NCBI RefSeq assembly: GCF_900107095.1
Contig: NZ_FNOR01000008.1
Span: 113,138-177,137 of the forward strand
Reading direction: 5' to 3'
Origin: Collimonas sp. OK242
GTDB taxonomy: Bacteria; Pseudomonadota; Gammaproteobacteria; Burkholderiales; Burkholderiaceae_D
DNA: 64,000 nucleotides
Shown here: positions 57,552 through 64,000 of the stretch, piece after piece
Numbering within the stretch: position 1 is the first letter of the stretch
How the letters are laid out: every line of letters begins with the position of its first letter
The notes under the pieces: generated by a model
Seen by the model: only the letters and a program-made list of their open reading frames with translations
Told to the model about the DNA's origin: nothing
Database searches by the model: none
Made by a program: the position numbers and the translations under genes

Positions 57552-58052
57552 ATGCGTAGACTCTCACCTTCTTCTTACCGGCCAGCGACAACGGGTTCCA
57601 GGCCTCAGACTCAAAAAGCCGCTACCGATTTTTTACGGGGAAATGACAAGATGGCGGCATTGCTGCCCGCTGTCACACGCATGGCGGCATTGCAAAAGCA
57701 ATGTGCCGCCGAATTGCCTGCCATGTTCAGTACCTGCGAAGTATTGCAATGCGAAGCCGGGCAACTGGTACTGTCAGCGCCCAACGCAGCCCTTGCAAGC
57801 AAATTGAAGCAGCAACTGCCACGCCTGCAAAACCAATTGCTGGCAGGAAATTGGCAGATTAATGCAATCCGAATCAAAGTGCAAGTAAGCCAAAACCTAA
57901 TGAAAGCACCCGCCGTCAAGCAAGCCCTGCTTTCATCCAAAGCGCTTTCAGCATTCTCTACATTAATGGATGAACTGGAACCATCAACAGCAAACGAAGC
58001 ACTGAAAAATGCTATTGCAGCGATGGTCAGACGCTATAGCGACAAAAAATAA
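57552..58052 (+). CDS. dciA: DciA-like helicase loader (DUF721)
   Basis: A 166-residue protein of the DUF721 family, known in Pseudomonas and Mycobacterium as DciA, an ancestral loader of the DnaB helicase. The LPAMFSTCEVLQCEAGQLVLSAPNAALASKLKQQLPRLQNQLL core is the KH-like DUF721 fold. DnaC, the phage-derived loader, replaces it in E. coli. The gene lies between lpxC and secA, as PA4405 does in Pseudomonas. A degenerate ribosome binding site (AAGG) lies 11 bases before the ATG. It is convergent with lpxC (65 bases between). Confidence 0.85.
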   Translation: MRRLSPSSYRPATTGSRPQTQKAATDFLRGNDKMAALLPAVTRMAALQKQCAAELPAMFSTCEVLQCEAGQLVLSAPNAALASKLKQQLPRLQNQLLAGNWQINAIRIKVQVSQNLMKAPAVKQALLSSKALSAFSTLMDELEPSTANEALKNAIAAMVRRYSDKK

Positions 58053-58072
58053 ATCCTCAAACCGCTATAGGC

Positions 58073-58101
58073 AAAGAAAAACGCCATCTTGTAAAAATGG
58101 C
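58073..58101 (-). terminator. lpxC terminator
   Basis: On the minus strand GCCAT/ATGGC (58097-58101 with 58083-58087), then GTTTTTCTTT. It lies 16 bases after the lpxC stop. The stem is short, so efficiency is uncertain. Confidence 0.6.
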
Positions 58102-58116
58102 ATTTTACACAAACGC

Positions 58117-59052
58117 TTAGTTCAGAGCCCACTCCTGCCCGACCTGGCGCTGGTAGGCGCCCGGCGCCTCGGTCAACTCATCGAAACTGACCACTTCATA
58201 CGCATCCGGCTGAGCCAATAAAGCGCGCAACAACTGGTTATTCAATCCGTGGCCGGACTTGTGGGCGGTGTAACTGGCCAGCAGCGGATGGCCGATCAGG
58301 TACAGATCACCGATGGCGTCCAGGATCTTGTGGCGGACGAACTCATTTTCATAGCGCAAGCCGTCGCTGTTGAGGATGCGGTACTCATCCATCACGATCG
58401 CATTCTCCAGCGAACCGCCGCGCGCCAGCCCCAGGCCGCGCATGGTTTCCACATCTTGCATAAAGCCGAAAGTACGCGCACGCGCAATTTCTTTCACATA
58501 CGACTGGATGCTGAAATCGACCTCGGCCGTCTGGCCGGTGCCATCCACTGCCGGGTGATTGAATTCGATAAAAAATTTGAGCTTGAAACCATTGCAAGGA
58601 TCCAGCCGCGCCCATTTTTCACGCTCACCCTGGCCTTCGCGCACTTCAACGGATTTTTTGATGCGGACAAATTTCTTGGCGGCGTTCTGCTCTTCCAGCC
58701 CGGCTTGCTGCAGCAAGAACACGAACGATGATGCCGAACCGTCCATGATGGGAATTTCTTCAGCAGTCACGTCGACATACAGATTGTCGATGCCAAGCCC
58801 GGAGCAGGCTGACATCAAATGCTCGATGGTCGATACCCGCACCCCGTCCTTGACCAGCACCGAGGCCATGCGCGTGTCGCCGACTTCGGTAGCTTTTGCT
58901 GGGAAGTCGACGGCCGGGTCGAGATCGACACGACGGAAAATGATCCCGGTGTCCACGGCAGCCGGACGCAGGGTCAGTTCGACCTTGGTGCCGGAGTGGA
59001 CGCCAATGCCTGTCGTCTTGACAATTTTCTTGATGGTGCGCTGTTTCAACAT
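58117..59052 (-). CDS. lpxC: UDP-3-O-acyl-N-acetylglucosamine deacetylase
   Basis: First committed enzyme of lipid A synthesis, a zinc deacetylase of 311 residues (E. coli 305). The N-terminus [31 protein letters not shown] is canonical; the zinc ligands and active site lie in [16 protein letters not shown] (His) and [17 protein letters not shown] (His). [17 protein letters not shown] is the family block. It follows the peroxiredoxin gene with 151 bases between. Lipid A is a Gram-negative feature, in line with the assignment. Confidence 0.97.
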   Translation of the reverse strand: MLKQRTIKKIVKTTGIGVHSGTKVELTLRPAAVDTGIIFRRVDLDPAVDFPAKATEVGDTRMASVLVKDGVRVSTIEHLMSACSGLGIDNLYVDVTAEEIPIMDGSASSFVFLLQQAGLEEQNAAKKFVRIKKSVEVREGQGEREKWARLDPCNGFKLKFFIEFNHPAVDGTGQTAEVDFSIQSYVKEIARARTFGFMQDVETMRGLGLARGGSLENAIVMDEYRILNSDGLRYENEFVRHKILDAIGDLYLIGHPLLASYTAHKSGHGLNNQLLRALLAQPDAYEVVSFDELTEAPGAYQRQVGQEWALN

Positions 59053-59151
59053 GATGACATTATAAATCTGACTGATAATTATTCTGTAACGATGTGTAGC
59101 CGCTGTGGGGTAAAAAACACGGCTTCATGCATTTATTTTTTTTGCCCGTAC

Positions 59152-59179
59152 AAGCGAAAAGCGGCGCTCGCGGCGCCGC
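59152..59179 (-). terminator. peroxiredoxin terminator
   Basis: On the minus strand GCGGCGC/GCGCCGC (59173-59179 with 59161-59167) followed by TTTTCGCTT. It lies 25 bases after the peroxiredoxin stop. Confidence 0.78.
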
Positions 59180-59203
59180 CTTGTCTACGGCCGATAATGC
59201 AGC

Positions 59204-59710
59204 TTATGCCAGTTGCGCCAGCAGGGTTTCTGCATTGGACACTTCAAACTTGCCGCCTTGCTCAACGTTCAGCTGCTTGACCACGCCATCGTCGATCAGT
59301 GCCGAGAAACGCTGCGAGCGCACGCCCATGCCGAACTTGCCGAAATCGGCGTCCAGGCCCAGCGCCTTGACGAAGTCGGCATTGCCGTCAGCCAGCAAAC
59401 GCACGGTGCCGGCAGCGTTCTGATCACGGCCCCAGGCGCCCATGACAAATGCGTCATTGACCGAAATCGCCCAGATTTCATCTACGCCCTTGGCCTTGAA
59501 TTCCGCTGCGTGCTGGATATAGCCTGGCAGGTGCTTGGCGGAACAAGTCGGCGTGAAAGCGCCAGGCACCGCGAACAAGGCGATTTTCTTGCCTTTCACC
59601 AGATCGCTGACATTGAACGTATTTGGTCCAAGTGCGCAGCCTTCGGTTTCGGTTTCGATGAATTCTGCTAATTTGCCTTCTGGCAGGCGATCGCCGATCT
59701 TGATAGTCAT
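59204..59710 (-). CDS. peroxiredoxin, Prx5 (AhpE/HyPrx) type
   Basis: A 168-residue thiol peroxidase. The peroxidatic cysteine lies in FAVPGAFTPTCSAKHLPGY (PxxxTxxC), and the AISVNDAFVMGAWGRDQ segment is the Prx5 signature. Only one active-site cysteine is evident, so it probably needs an external reductant such as glutaredoxin. It stands between ftsZ and lpxC, a placement often seen in betaproteobacteria and of no evident functional link. The ATG at 59708-59710 is used. Confidence 0.93.
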   Translation of the reverse strand: MTIKIGDRLPEGKLAEFIETETEGCALGPNTFNVSDLVKGKKIALFAVPGAFTPTCSAKHLPGYIQHAAEFKAKGVDEIWAISVNDAFVMGAWGRDQNAAGTVRLLADGNADFVKALGLDADFGKFGMGVRSQRFSALIDDGVVKQLNVEQGGKFEVSNAETLLAQLA

Positions 59711-59821
59711 GATTTAGTCCTTGTCTTGGTAACGGAGCCTCTAAAACCGCAGCATCATGGTGTCATGGTGAATTGAACCGCTTTGCCGCATCTCAGAGAC
59801 ATCGAATGTATGTGGATGCCA

Positions 59822-59854
59822 CAAAAGAAAACGCCGCGCCTTTCGACGCGGCGT
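59822..59854 (-). terminator. ftsZ terminator
   Basis: On the minus strand ACGCCGCG/CGCGGCGT (59847-59854 with 59831-59838), followed by TTTCTTTTG. It lies 110 bases after the ftsZ stop. Confidence 0.82.
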
Positions 59855-59964
59855 GGAACCCGCAGTATGCCTTGTTCCGCAAATTCATGCAGAACGCTGG
59901 CGCTGATAGCGGGTATACGGTCCCGCCATCAGCACCGGCCAGGACAACCCGACCTTAATCGACC

Positions 59965-61140
59965 TTAGTCGGCCTGCTTGCGCAAGAAAGCCGGGATGTC
60001 GTAGGTTTCCATGCCGTTCTTTTCCAAAGCCCGCACCGTGTCGGAAGCCGATTCGCGACGCCATACTGCCGGCGCCTTCATGCCTTCGAACGAAGAGCTG
60101 CCATGTCCCACCGATGCCTGGCCATGCATCATCGGCTCGTTGTGGGTACCGGTACGCATCATCGGCGCCTGCACCAATTGCACCGACTTGCGCGCACGGC
60201 CCAGGCCGGTTGCCACCACGGTGACGCGGATATCGTCGCCCATGGTTTCGTCGTAGGCAATCCCTTGGGCAATCGAAGCATCCGGTGCCGCAAAAGCACG
60301 CACGGTTGCCATCACTTCCTTGATTTCCTTACCCTTCAGGCTGCGGCTGGCAGTAACGTTGACCAACACCCCGCGGGCGCCGGACAAATCGATGCCATCC
60401 AGCAGCGGCGAGGCAACTGCCTGCTCCGCTGCCAGACGCGCGCGATCTACGCCGTGCGCAGTAGCAGTACCCATCATCGCCTTGCCTTGTTCGCCCATGA
60501 TGGTCTTGACGTCATTGAAGTCGACGTTGATATGACCAGGCACATTGATGATTTCGGCGATCCCGGCTACCGCATTGTTGAGTACGTCGTCGGCGTGCTG
60601 CAGCCACTCCATCATGCTGTCGTCTTCATAAATCTCTTCGAGTTTTTCGTTGAGAATGATGATCAGCGAATCGACATGCTGGGACAATGCTTCCAGACCT
60701 TCATCGGCGATGTCCATGCACTTCTGGCCTTCGTAGGAGAATGGCTTCGACACCACCGCCACCGTCAGCGCGCCTTGTTCCTTGGCGATCTGCGCCACCA
60801 CCGGCGCAGCACCGGTGCCGGTGCCGCCGCCCATGCCCGCGGCGATGAACACCATGTGCGCACCGCGCAGCGCATCTTCGATGCGGCTACGCGATTCCTC
60901 GGCCAGCTGGCGGCCAACCGACGGCTTCATACCGGCACCCAGGCCGGTCTCGCCGATCTGGATCACGTTATGCGCCTTCGACTGCTTAAGCGCCTGTGCA
61001 TCAGTGTTAGCGGCAATAAACTCCACGCCGGACACACCCTTGTTGATCATATGTTGGACCGCATTACCGCCAGCGCCTCCGACGCCGACGACTTTAATCA
61101 CGGTGCCCAAAGTTGCATTGTCAAGCATATCGATTTCCAT
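59965..61140 (-). CDS. ftsZ: cell division protein FtsZ
   Basis: Tubulin-like GTPase that forms the Z-ring, 391 residues. The tubulin signature GGGTGTGAAPVVA lies near residue 105, with VIKVVGVGGAGGNAVQHM at the N-terminus. A flexible linker of about 60 residues ends with DIPAFLRKQAD, the conserved C-terminal peptide for FtsA, ZipA and MinC. GAGGA lies six bases before the ATG. It follows ftsA with 129 AT-rich bases between, which may hold a separate ftsZ promoter. MinC, ZapD and FtsA partners are all encoded in this window. Confidence 0.98.
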   Translation of the reverse strand: MEIDMLDNATLGTVIKVVGVGGAGGNAVQHMINKGVSGVEFIAANTDAQALKQSKAHNVIQIGETGLGAGMKPSVGRQLAEESRSRIEDALRGAHMVFIAAGMGGGTGTGAAPVVAQIAKEQGALTVAVVSKPFSYEGQKCMDIADEGLEALSQHVDSLIIILNEKLEEIYEDDSMMEWLQHADDVLNNAVAGIAEIINVPGHINVDFNDVKTIMGEQGKAMMGTATAHGVDRARLAAEQAVASPLLDGIDLSGARGVLVNVTASRSLKGKEIKEVMATVRAFAAPDASIAQGIAYDETMGDDIRVTVVATGLGRARKSVQLVQAPMMRTGTHNEPMMHGQASVGHGSSSFEGMKAPAVWRRESASDTVRALEKNGMETYDIPAFLRKQAD

Positions 61141-61269
61141 GATATTTCCTCATAAAGATGCAGCATTCAGTCAATAGGCATCACGCTGTGTGAGGCCTAG
61201 CAACTGACAACTGCGTGTTGCACAAACAACGTTAAAAACAAATTTCGTATTAAAAAAAATATAAACGTA

Positions 61270-62502
61270 TTAAAAATTACCCAGGAACCATTCCTTCATG
61301 CGTTGCCAGATCGCCTTCGCCGAACCTTCCTGGCGTGTCACGATGTAACCGCGCAGATATTGCTTTTTCGCTTCCAGCAGCAAGCCCAGCACGGTCGAAT
61401 AACGCGGGCTGCGCACCACGTCGGCCAGCTGCCCTCGATATTCAGGCGTCCCCAGACGCGCCGGCTTGAGGAAAATATCCTCTGCCAGCTCGATCATGCC
61501 GGGCATCATTGCCGAGCCGCCGGTCAGCACCACCCCGCTCGACAACACCTCTTCATAACCCGACTCGCGCACCACCTGATGCACCAGCGCGAACAACTCT
61601 TCGACACGCGGCTCGATCACTGCCGCCAATGCCTGGCGCGACAAGGTGCGTGGATTGCGATCGCCAAGGCCAGGCACTTCCAGCGTTTCGCCCGGGTCGG
61701 CCAGGATCTGTTTGGCCACGCCATAACGCAGCTTGATTTCTTCTGCTTCATTGGTCGGCGTACGCAGCGCCATCGCGATGTCGTTGGTAATCTGGTCGCC
61801 GGCAATCGGGATCACCGCGGTATGCCGGATCGCGCCTTCGGTGAATACTGCAACGTCGGTAGTGCCGCCGCCGATATCAACCAGCACCACGCCCAGTTCC
61901 TTCTCGTCAGAGGTCAGTACCGCATCTGCCGATGCCAGCGGCTGCAAGGTCAGGTCCGACACTTCCAGTCCACAACGCCGGATGCACTTGACGATGTTCT
62001 GTACCGCCGACACCGCGCCGGTAACGATATGCACTTTTACTTCCAGTCGGATGCCGCTCATGCCGATAGGTTCACGCACATCTTCCTGGCTATCGACAAT
62101 AAATTCCTGCGGCACGGTATGCAGCAATTGCTGGTCGGTAGGAATATTGACGGCCTTGGCCGTTTCTATAACGCGCGAGACATCGGCTGCGCTGACTTCC
62201 TTATCCTTGATGGCTACCATGCCGCTGGAATTGAAGCTACGGATATGGCTGCCTGCGATCCCGGTGTAGACATTGCGGATCTTGCAGTCGGCCATCAGCT
62301 CCGCCTCTTCCAGCGCGCGCTGGATAGACTCGACGGTGGCTTCGATATTCACCACCACGCCTTTTTTCAGCCCCTTGGATTCAGCCTGGCCCAGGCCGAT
62401 GACTTCATGGCGCCCGTCGGACAATACCTCGGCAACCACGGCCACCACTTTGGAGGTGCCGATGTCGAGACCGACGATCAAATTTTTTGCGTCTTTTGTC
62501 AT
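61270..62502 (-). CDS. ftsA: cell division protein FtsA
   Basis: Actin-like ATPase that tethers FtsZ to the membrane, 410 residues. The phosphate-1 loop VGLDIGTSKVVAVV, the SHIRSFNSSG segment, and the phosphate-2 loop VLVDIGGGTTDVAVFTEG are present, and VLTGGSAMMPGM is the adenosine motif. The C-terminal amphipathic helix AIWQRMKEWFLGNF is the membrane anchor. It starts ten bases after the ftsQ stop codon and belongs to the ddl-ftsQ-ftsA-ftsZ order of the dcw cluster. Confidence 0.98.
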   Translation of the reverse strand: MTKDAKNLIVGLDIGTSKVVAVVAEVLSDGRHEVIGLGQAESKGLKKGVVVNIEATVESIQRALEEAELMADCKIRNVYTGIAGSHIRSFNSSGMVAIKDKEVSAADVSRVIETAKAVNIPTDQQLLHTVPQEFIVDSQEDVREPIGMSGIRLEVKVHIVTGAVSAVQNIVKCIRRCGLEVSDLTLQPLASADAVLTSDEKELGVVLVDIGGGTTDVAVFTEGAIRHTAVIPIAGDQITNDIAMALRTPTNEAEEIKLRYGVAKQILADPGETLEVPGLGDRNPRTLSRQALAAVIEPRVEELFALVHQVVRESGYEEVLSSGVVLTGGSAMMPGMIELAEDIFLKPARLGTPEYRGQLADVVRSPRYSTVLGLLLEAKKQYLRGYIVTRQEGSAKAIWQRMKEWFLGNF

Positions 62503-62512
62503 AGTGTTTCGC

Positions 62513-63280
62513 TTATTTTTTCTTGCTTCCCAATCCGCCCGACATGCCGCTCGCCTTCAGCGCCAAGCCATTCGGATACCGCATATCTACACTTTCGATC
62601 CGGTTCTGCAAACGCGTCAGCAGTTGCGGATAGATCTGCACCAGTCGTGCCACGCGGTCTTTCAGCGTGCTCCTGTTCTGCTCTCGTCCCAACTCTACCG
62701 TCATGCCGTTGTCCAGTTTCACGGTCCACGCATAACGCGTCGACAAATCCACTTCTACCGGGTTCAGCTTCAGCGGCGCAAACCATGAGCGGAAATCCGC
62801 CAGGCGCGCCGTTACGTCTCTCTCGCTGCCTTTCGGGCCTGACATGCGCAACAGCTCGCCGTCTTCTTCCGCCTCATCCAGGTTGGCGGTAAACAAATCG
62901 CCATATACCGACAGCAAACGGCCGTCATCGTCCCAGGTCGCCAGCGGCTGATGCTCTTCAATCGTCACGACGAGCGTGTTCGGCCATTCACGCTGCACCG
63001 CCGCCTTGCGCACCCATGGCACCGATTCAAATGCAGTGCGCACCTTATCCAGGTTGGCGGTAAAAAAATTGCCTTTGATGCGCGGCAGTGCGCTGGCGCG
63101 GACAATCAATGGATTGACGCGCCGCAGTTCACTCTGCGCGGCAGCCTCGATCCGGATCGTCTTCAGCGTAAACATCGGACGCTGCGCCAGCCACCAGACA
63201 CCAGACGCCAGCAATGCGAGCGCAGCCAGTCCCAGCAAAGTGCCGGAGATCGCGTTCAACATTTTGATGTCTTGCCACAT
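62513..63280 (-). CDS. ftsQ: cell division protein FtsQ
   Basis: Bitopic division protein, 255 residues: short cytoplasmic tail, one helix (about 10-30), then a periplasmic POTRA domain (about 35-105, FTLKTIRIEAAAQSELRRVNPLIVRA) and a beta domain (about 106-235). It recruits FtsL and FtsB. The ATG at 63278-63280 has no strong ribosome binding site; a second ATG six codons later also fits. It lies 71 bases downstream of ddl. Confidence 0.94.
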   Translation of the reverse strand: MWQDIKMLNAISGTLLGLAALALLASGVWWLAQRPMFTLKTIRIEAAAQSELRRVNPLIVRASALPRIKGNFFTANLDKVRTAFESVPWVRKAAVQREWPNTLVVTIEEHQPLATWDDDGRLLSVYGDLFTANLDEAEEDGELLRMSGPKGSERDVTARLADFRSWFAPLKLNPVEVDLSTRYAWTVKLDNGMTVELGREQNRSTLKDRVARLVQIYPQLLTRLQNRIESVDMRYPNGLALKASGMSGGLGSKKK

Positions 63281-63351
63281 GGTTATCGACTTTATCGCTT
63301 GGATCGTTAATTATTTCTTGAAATATTCATGCCTTCTTCGCCAAACCGGGA

Positions 63352-64000
63352 TCAATCCGGCTTCCAGTCTTTCGACGGCTTCAAATCGAGCGAGGCCGAC
63401 TTCAATATTTCGACGCACAGATCTTCGTAACTGACGCCGTCCGCCTTGGCCGCTATCGGCACCAGCGAATGGCCGGTCATGCCTGGCGAAGTATTTATCT
63501 CCAGCAGGAACGGTTCGTTATCCGACGAGCGCAACATGAAATCGACCCGTGCCCAGCCTTCGCATCCAAGGGCGGTGAAGGCCTGCACCGCCAGCGACTG
63601 TATGCGCTGTGTCAGTGCATCATCCAGCGGCGCCGGGCACAGATACTTGGTGTCGTCGGTAAAATATTTATGCTGATAATCGTAGTTGCCTTCCGGTGCG
63701 CGAATCTCGACGATAGGCAAGGCGCGGGCGTTGCGGCCAGCGCCCAACACCGGCACCGTCAACTCGCGCCCGCTGATGAACTCTTCCGCCAGCACCACCT
63801 CGTCGTATTTGGCGCACAAGGCGAAACCCTCGTTCATGTCGGAATAACCGGCGACCTTGCTGATGCCGATGGTCGATCCTTCATGCGGCGCTTTCAGCAT
63901 CAGCGGCAAACCCAGCACGTCCGGCACCTGGCGCAATTCTTCGCGGGTGGCGCTATGGGCATCCAGGACGATGAAATGCGGCGTCGGCAATGCCATGCTG
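63352..64000 (-). CDS. ddl: D-alanine--D-alanine ligase (C-terminal part, runs off window)
   Basis: Joins two D-Ala for the peptidoglycan stem. About 216 residues are present, with the start beyond base 64000. The ATP-grasp core is clear: LPLMLKAPHEGSTIGISKV (Lys, Ser), EEFISGRELTVPVLG, a metal-binding region in EGWARVDFML and LLEINTSPGMTGHSLVP (Glu and Asn ligands). It sits upstream of ftsQ, as in the dcw cluster, where the ddlB copy lies. Confidence 0.96.
   Translation of the reverse strand, partial: SMALPTPHFIVLDAHSATREELRQVPDVLGLPLMLKAPHEGSTIGISKVAGYSDMNEGFALCAKYDEVVLAEEFISGRELTVPVLGAGRNARALPIVEIRAPEGNYDYQHKYFTDDTKYLCPAPLDDALTQRIQSLAVQAFTALGCEGWARVDFMLRSSDNEPFLLEINTSPGMTGHSLVPIAAKADGVSYEDLCVEILKSASLDLKPSKDWKPD

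Overview
The window is an ordinary piece of betaproteobacterial chromosome. Gene content and order (ypjD/ffh divergent pair, pilSR beside ampD, ispB-tRNA-Pro-pilBCD-coaE-zapD-yacG, and the end of the dcw cluster running into lpxC and secA) point to Burkholderiales. Oxalobacteraceae (Herminiimonas/Collimonas/Janthinobacterium-like) is my best guess, inferred from protein character and not from a database search. I see no insertion sequence, prophage, integrase or CRISPR array. Nearly all of the sequence is core genes on both strands.

Layout. 1-5.4 kb: the edge of a histone H1-like gene, then the class I ribonucleotide reductase pair nrdA-nrdB on the minus strand, with a candidate NrdR box upstream. 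5.4-10.5 kb (minus): ampD, the two-component pair pilS-pilR, a small membrane-anchored cysteine protein and a CcsA/YpjD-like membrane protein. 10.8-12.9 kb (plus): ffh and a SWIB-domain protein with a histone-like tail. 13.1-20.4 kb: lytic transglycosylase and proS (minus), rppH and a CNP1-like exported protein (plus), then proB, obg and rplU-rpmA (minus). 20.7-26.8 kb: grxD-ubiX (plus), then an M61 peptidase, a DUF3429 protein, a MobA-like nucleotidyltransferase, dsbC and a UbiH-family hydroxylase (minus). 26.9-29.3 kb: tRNA-Phe and minCDE. 29.7-34.6 kb: a response regulator, a LysM/FecR exported protein and a CHASE2 histidine kinase, which look like one signalling unit. 34.7-38.7 kb: hemA-prfA-dsbB-prmC. 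38.8-42.2 kb: aqpZ and tex, divergent. 42.4-50.6 kb (plus): ispB, tRNA-Pro, a CBS/CorC transporter, pilBCD, coaE, zapD and yacG. 50.7-64 kb (mostly minus): a MutT-type Nudix hydrolase, a DUF815 ATPase, argJ, secA, an M23 peptidase, dciA (plus), lpxC, a peroxiredoxin, ftsZ, ftsA, ftsQ and the end of ddl.

Functional themes are cell division and envelope growth (MinCDE, ZapD, FtsQAZ, Ddl, LpxC, AmpD, two peptidoglycan-active enzymes), type IV pili (PilSR, PilBCD), translation and export (Ffh, SecA, ribosomal proteins, PrfA/PrmC, ProS) and disulfide chemistry (DsbB, DsbC). The features most worth a second look lie between genes: a family of palindromic GGACAGAG repeats, two copies of which sit inside the nrdA-nrdB and minC-minD operons; a pair of identically spaced GACAA-N6-TTGTC palindromes and a 13-bp tandem repeat upstream of the CHASE2 signalling trio; and a shared extended -10 motif at both tRNA genes.
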